Source: Hydractinia symbiolongicarpus (taxonomy: Eukaryota; Cnidaria; Hydrozoa; Anthoathecata; Hydractiniidae). From it: a stretch of 64,000 bases of DNA. Every line of letters begins with the position of its first letter. Position 1 is the stretch's first letter. Location: the NCBI RefSeq assembly GCF_029227915.1, contig NC_079877.1:23213851-23277850 (forward strand), read 5' to 3'. The notes beneath the pieces are model-generated. The model did not search any database. It saw only the letters and a list, made by a program, of their open reading frames with translations, and had not been told where the DNA came from. The position numbers were made by a program, and so were the translations under genes. Shown here piece by piece: positions 12,106 through 25,300 of the stretch.

Positions 12106-15100
12106 TATTCACTAATCCTAATATAGCTTTGACGCTAATCTAATGCATCAAGGTTGTGACGTGTTGGAAGATAAATAATGAATCGTTAAAAAATAAGAAA
12201 TGTTCAAGGTCAGCCTTTAGAATTAAAGCCCAATCGATGTTAAATTTCCGTCATTGACTCACGTACATTTTTTCTCACATTTCTCTTTTCCCTCACGGGG
12301 GCAAAGAATTGGTGAATTATATCTATAAACATAATAATAATACCCGTATTCTGGGTGTGTGTATGTGTAAAGAAGAAAAACTGTCGTGCTACAGGGACAA
12401 AATAAAGCGTGCACGGTTAACGATTATATATATATGCTAGTCGTTCGTCTGTGAAAAATCGACTAAAATTCACCGTTGTACACTACACATTTTCCGCTGC
12501 GGCTATTTATATAGAGAGTAGCTGTAAGTCGAGTTAAAAATAGACTTAGAGAAAAAAACATTAACAAAATAATTATTTTTAAATGCACAAAAATAATACA
12601 AAAACAAATATAAACTAAGAGTTAAACTTCCTTCGTTACACTTTACCTAGCAGGATTCCATGATTTTTTCTGTCTTTAATCAATAAATGCCCTTCTTTAT
12701 TTAATGGATTTTACATGCGTCACCCTCTACGAAACCCATTTTTTTGAAGACCTGCATGCAATATTTATTATTTCTTGAATATTATGATTAGCTTACTCAG
12801 CTTTTTCAAATAGAAGAACGCATCTGTTTAAAATATGTTTTGGTTAGTTAAAGTTTTAATCATACTTTTTCTATAAACTATAGTTTGCAAAGGTACGAAA
12901 TGAAAGAGCTATACAATGACTTAAAAATAGCGGCTGTCTCTGTCTTTTTGTTAATTTTCTCAGACATTTCTCGGGTACGACGTAGCCTCAAATACATCGC
13001 TGTTTTGATGTTGGGCGGGGGATATCATTAAAAAGAATTCCTTATTTCTAACATGTTTTAGGTTAAGGATGACCACGTTTAAATGAAGACCTTTAGTGAC
13101 CCGATAAACCAAAAGTTGGGTATAATAATAATCAAAACCATGCGTGTATTGTCCACAAAATATGTGAAAATTATATGGTCGTTACAGTTTTAGATCGTCA
13201 AATCTAGGCTTGTTATCCTAGCTAATTCAGCGGGGAAGAACAATGAACTTTGATTGGATCTTCGTTGGGGGTGACTAACGGTAGTAAGTCCAAGGAAAAC
13301 TAGCCTAAAGGATACTTATTAGTGAAAAGGTATATGTGCTTAAACTTACTAAAACTGATCAGAAATGTAGACGCTTATTTAAACTGGGCGTTTATTTCAG
13401 TACTGGACGCCGCTTAATTAGTAATTTATGGAATTGTTATAATAGACTAGGTTGGTTGGCTATGGAAAAATATACTGAGACAAAAAATAGTAAACAATTA
13501 GCAAAGATTTTTTCTTATTTTTACCGGCCATTATTATGGGTTGTGAAAGTATTATGCTAAGGTTGCGCTAGCAGTATTATTCCAAAAATTTCTGTCCAAA
13601 GAGTGAATAAAAAAATTATAGTTGCTTTAGAGCGCATAAAGGTTATGCATTAAGGCGCATTCACACATGTTGAGCAGATAATTGTAGCTTGCTGAGTGAA
13701 TCAGGTTATCAAATGATGCAAGATTGTATTCTTTTCCAAACAAAGGTAAATACAATAATAACATAGCTTATTATAGGTATTAATGTCACAACTAAATTTG
13801 TTTTAGCGTTGCTGTATTTACAAAGTACACACTAGGATGGCAATGGTTAGGAAAGGTAGAATAAACAAGTAGTTTTTCCATCCAAAATTAAAATATTAGC
13901 TATGTAGCTTGACGCAAGCCTTATTTTATTGTGGTGTTTTCGTTCTCATGTCTTAGGAAGAAAATTGAATTTACGACACAGTAAAAAAATATCTCATTTT
14001 TGATAAATCACAAACGATCCTCTTCGTGAATTGTATGCTTGAAACTAAAGAAAAAGTCTTTAGAATGCATGTTCAATCAATTCGGTTTGCTGTATAAATT
14101 TCGTTAATAATAACGATAAAAGAAATCTTTTTTTTGATGGTATGTAAATCCCGTCTTCTTTCGATCTTTTGATAAAGATCACGTCTTCTTTTGAGAAATG
14201 CTAGAAGCTAAAAATTTCAGAAAGGATTAGAGTGTTTCACAAAGTAAGGCGGTGTAAATGCTATAATAAAGGAAGATATATTGTGACCAAACGATCTAAA
14301 ACCTTGGCAGCCTGTTGTCTAATACATAATTATGAAGTTGGAATATGTATCAGAGTTATACAGCATAAAAAAGAGTCCCTTCGTTTATTTTGTCTTTTTA
14401 TTCCCATTTCTCCATGCAAACTAAGAAATAAATTAAAGAAAATAACTTTTAAAACTCTTGCTTGATCTTTAACCATGCAACTAGTTTTAGCTAGACTATG
14501 AAGTGTGTGTAACCGAAGGTAAAGCTAGTATCCACAGGTATAAAGAGATCTTCACTTTGTTGCATTGTACCTTAAAAAAAATTTTTTTCTGTTCTCTTTT
14601 TGTTCACTATAAAAAAATTTCGAATATGGGTATATTTCGAATGTTTTTGTTAAGACCGCAAAACAATGTATGTAAAATAGAAGGATAAAGTATATGAATA
14701 GATTTTATAAAAGCATTGCGTTTACCTGTTACATTGCAAAGCTATCGTCCTTGGGATCAAAATAAGTCTTCCTTCCCACCGCGCCGACTACATTTCACAT
14801 TATTTTTCCGGCTCCTTTGTTGAAACTTCGTTGACAGTATATCACATGGACTCTTTAGACATAATTTGTCTTTCGGATGCGACAATAGTTACACTCTATC
14901 ACCTGAGATTTATTGTGTCTCTTTTATTATTCCATTTTTTACGCATTTATTAATTTGTTTTTATAATTAACAGGAATTTGCAGAACCAGTCAAAGAGCCG
15001 CTATACAAAAATTATTAAAGGTTATGGGAACGAAGCGTAAGTACAGAAATGTGGTGAGGTTCAGCACAACCAACTAACTATTTGATTTTATTCTTTCCTA

Positions 15101-15615
15101 CTAAGCTTTTTATTCAGTCTAGTATAAGGCCTTCTTAAGCTGGCCAACAATAATTTTATCAATCTAATTTTTACTAAGCTGCAGACTGGATTAAGCCTTG
15201 TTACCGTCTGCATTTTGCAAGCGGGAAATACGGGTTTTTAGGCTTTCTGATTGGCTTAGGCTTTTAACAACGGGCCGATATGGAGCCGTATTGATATATC
15301 TAACTCCTACAATACATTTATCGATAAAAACATTATCATTGGTTGGAAACAAAAAGAATGTCAAGTTTATTAGTTAAAATTGCCACATTCAGCAAACATT
15401 CTGTCTGGATGTTTCTTCAACATGGCTGGTAAACCAGCTACATTGTCCATAAAAAACGATGATCTGATATCCAGTTTTATCAAAAATACTAAATAAAGAA
15501 CGACGAAATTATTAGAAATACGTCTCCTCTCATTTTCAGTCTCGTTCCTTCAGGTTTTGCTTACTCAGTCAATATAAAATTCGTTGAAGCCCATGTTATT
15601 CTTGGCTAGCTAGCA
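12106..15615. other. Gene-free stretch left of the inverted duplication
   Basis: AT-rich DNA with no supported gene, apart from a TA microsatellite near 12427-12436. Small open frames here have no domain content or paralogue in the window. Confidence 0.45.
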
Positions 15616-15893
15616 AGTTATAAAATTTACTTTAATACTCGCTGTAAATAAATTTTAGTTGCACATTCAACTTTACACATTCTTCTGTACGTGTTCAACA
15701 TCGTTATGTTTTTTTACAAAGATTTATTCTATGGAACTTTTGAATTCTGCATAATTTGTTTGTTTTTAGACAGGACTGTTTCGAATTTTGACCTCGAGTG
15801 TTACCGAAAGTAGTGCTAGTAAATCATATTATTATAAAAACACTAAACCGAATTTTTTTTTTTAATTTTATCTAACTTACACGGTTAACAAGT

Positions 15894-16028
15894 ACAATAA
15901 TAACTGATCACCCGTGCTGTATAGAAAATATCGCCCTCAGTCATTGCACCAACCTCGCAAGTCGGTCCGCACTTAGACCTCAGGCGATATTTTGCGGTGC
16001 AGCACGGGGTAATCGGTTATTATTGTAT
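15894..16028. repeat. Fold-back element (about 45-bp arms), left copy
   Basis: The left part ('acaataataactgatcac', 'ccgtgctg', 'aaaatatcgcc') is mirrored on the right ('ggcgatatttt', 'cagcacgg', 'ggttattattgt'), giving arms of about 45 bp around a spacer of about 45 bp. The copy in the other arm of the large duplication (38441-38576) keeps the structure. It resembles a fold-back MITE. Confidence 0.75.
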
Positions 16029-16389
16029 TACTAATACCTGTACCTAAAGATCGAAGGCACTCAGATACAGTTGGCTACAAGCGAACGTCAAAACAATCTT
16101 TGTTATTTATGATAAACAATACTTCTGAAGAGAGAATTACACAAGTAATATTCACTGTTCACCATCTGGTATCACTTGACTCTTGACTGTGGACAGTTGA
16201 CGCTTACTTGTTTATTAATGATTATCTCGTACTGTTATTAACAGCATATGAAGCGCTACTACTTTTTTGGTATTATTAAATGAAAAACTGCATGTATATG
16301 CACGAATTGCGTTGATCCGGTGTGGTTAGGAAAAATAAACATAGCCCACTTTTGCTTACTTTTTATTGCAAAATAGCTAACATGATTAT

Positions 16390-17312
16390 AAAGTTTCATC
16401 TGTTTTCAACCCCACGCAACATGATCACATGTTGATTAAATTTATTGATTACGTTGGTGGGCAGGCCCTTTTGTTTTTTTCCGAGCTATGTTCTGTCTAT
16501 GATTTGAACATAGTATTAATTAAAAGACTATTTTTAGACGAATTTTTGATCAAAAACTCAGACAAGCTAAAAAGCTATAATGTTTTCTACTTAAGAGCTA
16601 ATTTCACCACTAATATTTTGATCTAAAAAATTATACTTAAAAACTTTAAAAAGTAAAAAACAATGTCATAATTGGTTATGTTAAAATATACAAAGATTTA
16701 ATATTTTAAAGAATAAAAAATGACATCACCGTTGAAACATGCGGAGTTTAGATGTCAACAATGTTTTAATCTGTTTTGTACAGGCACATAGAACTGACAC
16801 AAAACTTAAAATGAAGTAAGTTTTAAATATTTCATCTTATTTAATAATTTACCTTGTTCAAACTTAAAGCCAAAGACTTATTTGCGATTATTTATCCTCT
16901 GTGTCACAAGCGTCTGTTTCCATTTACTATACGTATCAACGGTATATTGAGAAGTTCAAGTTTTATCTCAGTCTCACGGGGCTGAACACAATGTAATAAA
17001 ACTTTGTTGACATGGTAAGGCCAAATGTTTAAAGTGTGATACAAGTTTGTATCTTTTAAAAATGTTACATCATATGCTAAAAGCAAACAATCCTGAGATT
17101 TCTTTCCTCATAAAAAAGATATGTACAAAAGCTGCTAACATTATTGTCTCACTATTATTTTCAAATTCTTTGTCAAATCCGAATAATAGAAAATGAAAAA
17201 ATTTAATTTAAATTGAGTGAAGTACAGAGGGAAAATCAAATGTACCAACGTAATCAATAAATTTAATAAACATGTGATCATGTTACGTGGGTGGTTAATG
17301 ACAGATGAAACT
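16390..17312. repeat. Nested inverted repeat inside the left arm
   Basis: The segment 16390-16458 ('aaagtttcatctgt', 'atgatcacatgtt', 'attgattacgttgg') is inverted at 17245-17312 with high similarity; weaker similarity continues outward for roughly 150 bp on each side. The interior is about 790 bp and has no recognisable coding content. The structure suggests a non-autonomous element that was already present when the large duplication formed. Confidence 0.7.
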
Positions 17313-17890
17313 TTTAAATAATATCACTTTATTAGTAATAAAAAGAACAAAAAAGTTGACTCTGTTTTCTGTTTTGTTAATTACGTGGAATTACAGTTTT
17401 TTGTGCATATGTATGAATTTCTTTGTTATTTAATAGTACTCGTAAATAATCGGTGCTTCACATAGAATTGTGATAAGCTCAGAAATGTGTCTAAGCAAGT
17501 GTTTTGTACTGGCCTGTTCATGTATTTTATTGCACAATAAAATTAATTCTGTTCATTTAACCGCAAATTTTAGAATGGCATGCGCGATAGAACAGATAGC
17601 TTCTTTTATTTTATTATTGCCAACCAGCTAGGTCGCTATCTTCTGCAATATACACTTGAGATACAAAACCGCAGATTTACATGCGAAGAAAGTTTAATTA
17701 AATATGATTAAATGAGTTACAGTTTGTTTCAAGTTAATTAACAAAGGGAAAAAATAAAGTTATTTTAATTGTAATTAATAATTAAGTGTCACCAATCACA
17801 TGACGCATCATGAGCTATTTAGGAACGCTGAAATTGATCTGAGAGTATTTTTCGTAGATGTTATATTATACAGCAACCACTGGTTCGAAG

Positions 17891-18642
17891 ATGTCATTAA
17901 TCTTAGATGTTTCTTTGGTGATTTGTCTAGCAATGAAGATTATTGTGTTGGGTATGTTTCGTTGTTGCTGTTGTATGTTTATTTTTTTGTTCTAACATCG
18001 ATGTTGTTTGTGTTGTTATTGTTTGATCCTGTTCTTTTCTTTTTAGTGGTGTTGTGTCTATCTATCAATAACGTCATCTATCTGACAAAAACAGACGAAA
18101 ATGTCATAATCATTAACGTTGTCATATTATTCTTGCTTTCCTCGTTTGTAGCTATTTGGAAGTATATCAAGGTAGGTACCACAACAATGACGTTGCACGT
18201 TGAAATAACCGCTCCGGCGAAGTCTACAAGTAGTTTAGTCAGCTCGTTTAAAGCTATTTATTGACTGGATAATAGTTTATGCTTGGTCGGAAAGCAACTT
18301 GAGGACCTTTTATTGGTTTGCTTTACTGTATTTCTTCTTTGTTTTTTCTTCATTTACTAATTTATAACATTATTTTCTCATATTTATGTTACAACAAATT
18401 TACTACAGTATTTTTTTTATTAGAAATTAAAATTCAACATTCATACAAGTTTGGTAGACGAACAAGATTTTTACACGAATCACAAAAGTCAAGCATCCTT
18501 ATACCCAACTGTACAAGCTAACAAGTTCAATACTGTTTCTAGATTATTTTCATTATACCCAATTAATGGATGCAAAACAAGTAAGAAGCACTTGCTCTTA
18601 CAGGAGGAAGTGACATCTGAACCAATGAGTATATCTGTATAA
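17891..18642 (+). pseudogene. Membrane-protein gene copy 2, frameshifted
   Basis: Exon A (17891-18171) begins MSLILDVSLVICLAMKIIVLG, has the same hydrophobic segments as copy 3, and ends WKYIK at a GTAGGT donor. A T run near 17982-17988 has 7 Ts where copy 3 has 8, which breaks the frame after CCCCMFI. Exon B (18424-18642) follows a TTTTTTATTAG acceptor in phase 0 and is open: VDEQDFYTNHKSQASLYP to the stop after MSISV. With its single broken T run this copy looks like a recent pseudogene, unless the base is a sequencing error. Confidence 0.6.
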
Positions 18643-19852
18643 ATGACCTTGAATGGTACAGCGTTCCTGAAGCTGAAGAACATATTATATGGTATTGGTA
18701 TTAGTGAATACCTTTCAGTAGACATCTTTTATCTTTAAAATGAATTGTCGCCAAATCGCTGGAATTTTTTATAAATGCTTTTAAATATTCATCAATATGT
18801 ATGCCAAAGTGAAATGGAATGTTTAAATTTCTTTGGCTTGAAACAGTCAAGACGGGATAAGATATTCAACCCGGATTATTTTATGGAAATGTTCAAAAAT
18901 GATTTTGACGAAGGTTTTTTACCTGTAAATCAGGGGAAAATATATTATGTCAACTGTGAGGTATTTGTTTTTAACGTGTAAGTAACTTTTTAAATACTGT
19001 TTTAAGTATAATGTAATTATATGGAGATGAAATTCTGAATCTTATTTCAAATAAAAAATAAAAAAGACATTTTAAAACACTGTTATAATTACTACAGTAG
19101 AACTGCACAAGTGTGAGTTTACGTTATTACGTATCATAATAACGTCGTATGGATCTTGAAAATTTTTAAACCTGAATTTGAAAATATGATACACGTTGTA
19201 ACCGTGTACTCTCAACTTACATGACTAAAACCAAATTTACGTAAGTTATGTAAGTATAAAGTGGGGCTGCAGGGTGATATCATTGATTTTAACAAACTGT
19301 CGGACGAAATACACTTCATAAAATGACATATAAAAAACTTATTCAGGTTAGTTTTTTATACTCTCTCTATTTTTATTATATAATGAGTAGAAATTCCATG
19401 TCCGTTCGGTGAGTATTAAGACAGCACCGTGTAGCGTAGCGTATCACTTTGTAATCCTGTCGCACTTTGAAGTCTTCTATTTTTAATATATTTTGTGTAT
19501 GAAATAAGCAAAAAACAGGTGACAGTTCAAATTGCCATATTTAATTCAGTTTGAACTGCACATCAAAATCATTTTTAACTTCACGTTTATATTTATGTAA
19601 AAAATTTTTAAATTTGTCTTGTAAATCATATTATAATGTTTCCATTATTACGCTCTCAAACCACAAAACCGCAAGATTGTTTAAAAACATAAATACATCT
19701 ATCACAAAAAACCTATTGTGTATCGAAATCAAGCTTGATTTTACCAATAACTAGAGAACATTGTGTGGAGAAAAAGCAACAACTTTCATGTCTTCACGTG
19801 TACAGGTACCTACAGATAAACTGGCCCAGTCATGCCCAACTGTTAGAATTTT

Positions 19853-20805
19853 TCTTAACTTCTGTCTTACCTTCGAATCAAACCATCAGAAATCTTGCAC
19901 AGAAAGTGTCGTATCTTCATTACTGAAGCGTGCCAACAGCGTAGTCAGTGACAAACAGGAGAGGAAAGAAGAAATTCGACGTGTAAGAAATGCATTAATC
20001 GCAAATGGACACTGTCATAAAATCATCATGCAAGTAGAAAATAAAATGAAGAGAAGATGCAACGGAGACAACACGGAAACATCAGAGGAATTTATCGCAT
20101 CAGCATTCCTACCCTTCGTACCAGGTACCAGCGAGATCCTTCGTCGAGTTTTAAGACAACACAAGATCAAATGCATTCTTAACTCTAAAGACACCCTAAG
20201 AAACACTTTGTCTAAACCAAAAGACAAAATAAACATGGAAGAACAAAACAATGTTGTTTACGAAATCCCGTGTAAAGATTGTGATGCAGTGTATATAGGC
20301 GAAACAAAAAGAAAGTTTAAGCAACGTGTACAAGAATATATGCGCGCAGTGAGAAACGGAGATGTGAAGAAAAACGAAATTGAGGACCACAGCTGGAGCA
20401 GAAGTCATCAGTTTAATTGGAGAATAAAATCATTGACAGAGAATCCAGAACAACGGCCAGGAAGATTAAAGAAACCATCAACAGTGTAGAACGTCACAAA
20501 CACATAAACAGGATCTCATATCAACTTCCTGAGATTTGGTTACCAGCCAAGTCGTTACTTGCATCTCGGTCCGAAAATGTTAATTACCGTAATTAACTGT
20601 AACTATCAGCTCGTTTCTGATTGGTTGTTTTTTATGAATTTCGATCCTCTGCAATTATATAAATACATGCTCAACATCATTTTACTTTGCCCGATGATGG
20701 GAGAAGGATCTCCCGAAACGTCGCCTACTAAACTATGATGTTTAAGAAATGATAAACTTTCCACAGTAATATGAATACTGAACAGACAAATAATATCTTC
20801 AATAA
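19853..20805 (+). mobile_element. 5'-truncated Penelope-like retroelement (copy 1)
   Basis: The insertion is flanked by a perfect 12-bp target duplication, TGTTAGAATTTT, at 19841-19852 and 20806-20817. It carries the end of a reverse transcriptase-type frame (SVVSSLLKRANSVVSDKQER) and then the GIY-YIG endonuclease of Penelope-like elements: IPCKDCDAVYIGETKR with the preceding CxxC and the following R of KQRVQEY. A short deletion after SHQFNW shifts the frame relative to copy 2, so the C-terminal part (conserved DNA coding RKIKETINSVER in copy 2) is out of frame. The 3' end is CTTCAATAA, as in copy 2. The element is dead and lacks most of the reverse transcriptase. Confidence 0.9.
20673..20742 (+). 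ncRNA. Hammerhead-ribozyme-like motif in Penelope-like copy 1
   Basis: A hammerhead-like layout is readable. The strand CCGATGA (20691-20697) takes the place of CUGAUGA with U4 as C. A 6-bp stem II, GGGAGA/TCTCCC (20699-20704 with 20709-20714), has an AGGA loop. GAAA (20715-20718) is followed by CGTC, so a very short stem III and a possible cleavage site after GTC (20722). An outer helix AACATCAT/ATGATGTT (20673-20680 with 20735-20742) would close stem I over an imperfect internal loop. Penelope-like elements are reported to carry hammerheads near their ends. Activity is doubtful because of the U4 change and the extra base after A9. Confidence 0.55.
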
Positions 20806-20817
20806 TGTTAGAATTTT

Positions 20818-22337
20818 GATTAGATAATTTCTAACAATAGCAAGAAGTGTTTAATTGTTTAAAACTAAAACATTGTGACCGCGAAAAAAATCCTATGTTG
20901 TTGGCGGCGCCTTTTAAGTCATTTTTTTTATTGCTTTCCATTATTAGTGGTTTAAAAAGATCAACTAAAAAAATTGTTCCTGTTCAGAAACTTATCAAGC
21001 ATAAGTCTGCAACGCCAATTTGTTGTTGAAGTTTGAATATTAGAATGGTATGACATATGTGCTAGGTAAAAGTGTTTTAGTTGTTGTGGGTTGTTGTGTT
21101 CGTGGCTATTGTTGTAGTTGTTGTTGTTGTTATTGTTATAGTTGTTGTTGCTGTTTCTGATGTTGTTAAATTGTTATTAATACATGGTATTGTTTTCCAA
21201 TGGTTTTCGCTCTGACACTCAAAATTTTATACATTTTAAAGTTGATCCTGTATGTTTCTAGTAATCTTTGAAAACAAATATTAGGTGCCGTGAGCACCTT
21301 GTGTATTTTCAGACATCATAATTAAAATTTGTAATAGTATAAATATGTAAAAGCTATGTGTAGCAAAAGCTTTTATTTTGTCTGTGAGTTTGGTTTGCTG
21401 CCTCAAATTGGCAAAACACAGAAACACATTCAGTCAGTAATTGGCCAGTTTCATGAAAACGTACTGATTGTAATCTAAAATTTAGCTAAGCTTCATTAAA
21501 ACGTTGCCGCTGTTCACAAAGTTTTGCATAATGGTAGCGTTCTAGTAGAATTATAGATTTTTATGGAAATCAAGATTGATTTTTTCCCTAAGTATTTTTA
21601 TTCATTTGGCTAGACGGTTTCTAATTTTTACAGCCATGGTAGATATTTTTTTAAATATGGGAGATTTCTACCGGCAAGTAAAACTGCTAACTATTTGAGG
21701 GCTTCTAATTAAGCAATTCTCTCAATTAAAATAAGACAAAGTCTGAATAAGCTTGTGTCATAATACGGTACTTGCGGAAAGTGCAGTTAGCGCATCTGTG
21801 ACGCTATTTTTTGCGATATATCATTCAGGTGTAGTTTCGTGTTTCGTCGATTCGCATAACTTTTCGTGCTTGTGGTCGTTGAGGCGTGTATCATTTCGCC
21901 GCTAAGTATGTTCATGCTTTTTCATATGGGATAACTAACTTTTTGAACTGCTTTGTGAAATGACAACAGAAGTCCCAAGCGTATGAGTCGAGGTGTGTAA
22001 CAATTTTGTTGTTGTATTTCATTAGTATAGTACGATAAGTCAAGCACAAACTATTAATAAAAATAACAATTAAAACACAACTACTATTGCAAGAATGAGG
22101 TAGAACAAAAAAATCAAGGGTTGAATAATAATAATTAATAATAATATATAGTTATCTTAAAAATTACGTGCAATCCAATTGCTTTTTATCAATTTGCAAA
22201 TACAAATTCTAGTTTCATGTTAACCAACATTCTAAATTGTTAACCTCTTGCAACTATTGTAATCTTTCCCCAGGTATATTTACACTTTATCTGTACTTTT
22301 ATACAATCCAGTCTTTGTGTTGCTCAGAAAACCAGAG
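20818..22337. other. Intergenic stretch with a GTT microsatellite
   Basis: No gene is supported. A GTT/ATT-rich microsatellite lies at about 21080-21180. The remainder is AT-rich and featureless. Confidence 0.45.
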
Positions 22338-25300
22338 TCAATATGTATTTAAGTATCCGTAAACTTCAACTTCACATAAGTGAAACTGTGCATTATTATA
22401 TTGAACAAGTCGAACGATTCTTCCAAATATTTCCTCCTCACATTTCGAGTTCAAATTCGTAAAATCCAGCTCCTTGATAGAAGCACATGTGTTCCATTCT
22501 GTTGTATCAGCGAATTTTACCAATATTTCCAAGTTAGCGGCTCGACTACTGCAACAATCAGTACGCGGATGTAACGTTACGCTAGTTATAACTGCATTTT
22601 CCATAATGTCAACTTGCCACCAAGGTGCAGTTTCTACCATTGTGGAAAAGCAAGATAATCCTTGAATAAGATCCCCATTTGTATCTCCGTCCACGCCTTT
22701 TGAAGCTACCATTGGCTTCAAAACACGGCTTCTGTAGATGAAAGTGCTGGATTGTGTGGCAGGTTTTCCCTCCGATAATTTTATCTCAACTTAAAAGAAA
22801 ATATAAATCACCATATAAATATTGTGCTTAGCTATGTCATTAAGACGCTTTCTGTCCAGTATTTATCAAAATAAATCAGCTGTTTGAACCGAAAATGTCC
22901 TTTATATGCTAAATTTTGCGATGCATAAAATTGTTATTAAGTATAACATCGGAATTCACAGATTACGCTGCAGGAAGTCAAAGACTTCATCTTGTTTTGC
23001 TCGACATTGAACATTATTGTAAGTTCGCTACTTACTCTTCTTAAGCTAAATGTAGAAGTGGTTTTATAAACATCACCTGAATTGCAATGAGTTTTTAATT
23101 CATTTGGAAAGACTAACAAAAAATATGCTTCTAAGTAACAAACGCTATTCAATAATATAGAGGACACATTACGTTCAGAAATACTTTCTGACTAAAAAGT
23201 CAGAATAAGTCAAGGGAATTTCATATATCCAGAATTAACCCTGTTTGATTAAAAATTCACCCTGCTCTACGTCCATACTATTCTAACAAACTATTTCATA
23301 CCTCTAAATGAAAATTCACCTATTCTAATCTATTAAAACCCTTTAATCCTCTAGATTTAAATAAAATTACCACCTACGCCACCTCTCATCAATGAGCCCT
23401 CCACTCGGTTACCAAGGATAAAAAAGTTAATTAAACTTTCATATGGATTTGATTTAACGTATGCTGGTTAGGTGTTGTAGTTAATTTTTTCTGGTTAGGA
23501 TTCAATGTAAGCTAGTTAGGTGTCGCAGTTAATGCAAGCTCGTTTAGTGTCGTAGTTAATGTAATCTGGTTAAGTGTTGTAGTTAATGGAAGCTGGTTAA
23601 GTGTCGTAGCTAATGTAAGCTAGTTAAGTGTCGTAGTTTATCCAAGCTGGTTAAGTGTCGTAGGTAATGTAAGCTGGTTAAGTGCCTTAGTTTATGTAAG
23701 CTAGTTAAATGTCGTAGGTAATGTAAGCTGGTTAAGTGTTGTAGTTAATGGAAGCTGGTTAAGTGTCGTAGCTAATGTAAGCTAGTTAAGTGTCGTAGGT
23801 AATGTAAGCTAGTTAAGTGTCGTAGGTAATGTAAGCTGGTTAAGTGCCTTAGTTTATGTAAGCTAGTTAAATGTCGTAGGTAATGTAAGCTGGTTAAGTG
23901 TTGTAGTTAATGGAAGCTGGTTAAGTGTCGTAGCTAATGTAAGCTAGTTAAGTGTCGTAGGTAATGTAAGCTAGTTAATTGTCGTAGGTAATGTAAGCTG
24001 GTTAAGTGCCTTAGTTTATGTAAGCTAGTTAAATGTCGTAGGTAATGTAAGCTGGTTAAGTGTTGTAGTTAATGGAAGCTGGTTAAGTGTCGTAGCTAAT
24101 GTAAGCTAGTGAAGTGTCGTAGGTAATGTAAGATGGTTAAGTGTTGTAACTAATGTGAGCTGGTTAAGTGTCATGGTAAATGCAAGCTGGTTAGGTGTTG
24201 TAGTTATTGTATGCTGGTTAGATGTCGTAGTCAATGTATGCTGGTTATTTTGCGTAGTTAATGTAAGCTAGTTAGCTGTCTTAATTACCGTAAGCTGGTT
24301 AAGTGTCGTAGTTAATGTAATCTGGTTAAGTTTCGTAGCTAATGTAAGCTGGTTAAGTGTCGTAGTTAATGCAAGCTGGTTAAGTGTCGTAGTTAATGTA
24401 AATTGGTTAGAAGTCGTAGTCAATGTATGCTGGTTATTGTGCGTAGTTAATGTAAGCTGGTTAGCTGTCTTAATTAACGTAAGCTGGTTAAGTGTCGTAG
24501 TTAACGTAAGCTAGTTAGGTGTCGTAGTTAATGTAAGAAAAAAATTTAATTTGTTTTACTTCAAGTTATTCGCGTATCAGTAGCTTAATGACATAATTAT
24601 ATTCAACGGTTTGAGACCAAAACGCTATAAATTTGTGTGTTATCTCAACAATTTTCTTTGTAGAATGAATTCAAATTCGACTGTTGTTATTTTTGTACAT
24701 AGAACATTTGTATAAAAGATTAGTCAACGTTTAAAGAAGAGGGGGTAAACTATGAGAATGATTTGAATACTTTTTAATTTTTATAATATTTACAAAAAAC
24801 ATAATTTCAATCAAGACCTCTGGCAAAATAAAATTATTTCTACTTTTGTTTAGCTATGAAATTGAAGTTAAAAACATAAGCGCACGCAACATTTATTTTC
24901 TTTGACAAGCATAATTTTTATTTTGAAAGTTCTTAGGCACTCAAATCCTGAGACATGACCAAATCTGGATTTTTTTTGAACGAGCCAAAACGCTTTAAAT
25001 CAAAGTGTATTTAAGAGAATATTCTACCTTACGCTTTCTAAGAAAATTCCTACTGCGATTGTGTTTTTCTACTCACCTTTTTGACATGTACTTCCAGCAT
25101 AACCTTGCGAACATGAGGACTAGAGTAAGGAATAAAAAATAATTATTTACGGGTTCTTTAGGTCCGCTTTCACTCTCATCCCCTATGGGAAGAGCTATGG
25201 ATATTGACTTTATTCTGTTTTCTTTCAAAATTCTTAATTGTTTCTGTAATAATTTCATCAAACCTTTGCACTTCATTTGTGGATAAAATTGCAAGTAAAA

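Larger units (their letters stand above)
15616..19402 (+). repeat. Left arm of a 3.8-kb inverted duplication
   Basis: This block reappears in reverse orientation at 34872-38858. Shared landmarks in mirrored order are the stretch with 'ggacctcgagtgttaccg'-like sequence, a fold-back at 15894-16028, a nested inverted repeat at 16390-17312, the membrane-protein exons A and B, an exon-like piece near 18775-18960, and the outer end 'aaattccatgtc'. Divergence is moderate with many small indels, so the duplication is not recent. No transposon termini were found at the arm ends. Confidence 0.85.

Noticed and set aside
16429-16626. 65-codon frame repeated in the other arm at 37834-38031
   Set aside because: Starts inside the nested inverted repeat and is AT-driven; no acceptor or domain, so conservation reflects the duplication.
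20015-20408. Minus-strand frames over the Penelope-like copy
   Set aside because: Shadows of the plus-strand endonuclease frame; the plus strand carries the family motifs.
23458-24537. CRISPR-like regular array
   Set aside because: Units are contiguous 27-mers without unique spacers, and the genome is eukaryotic.
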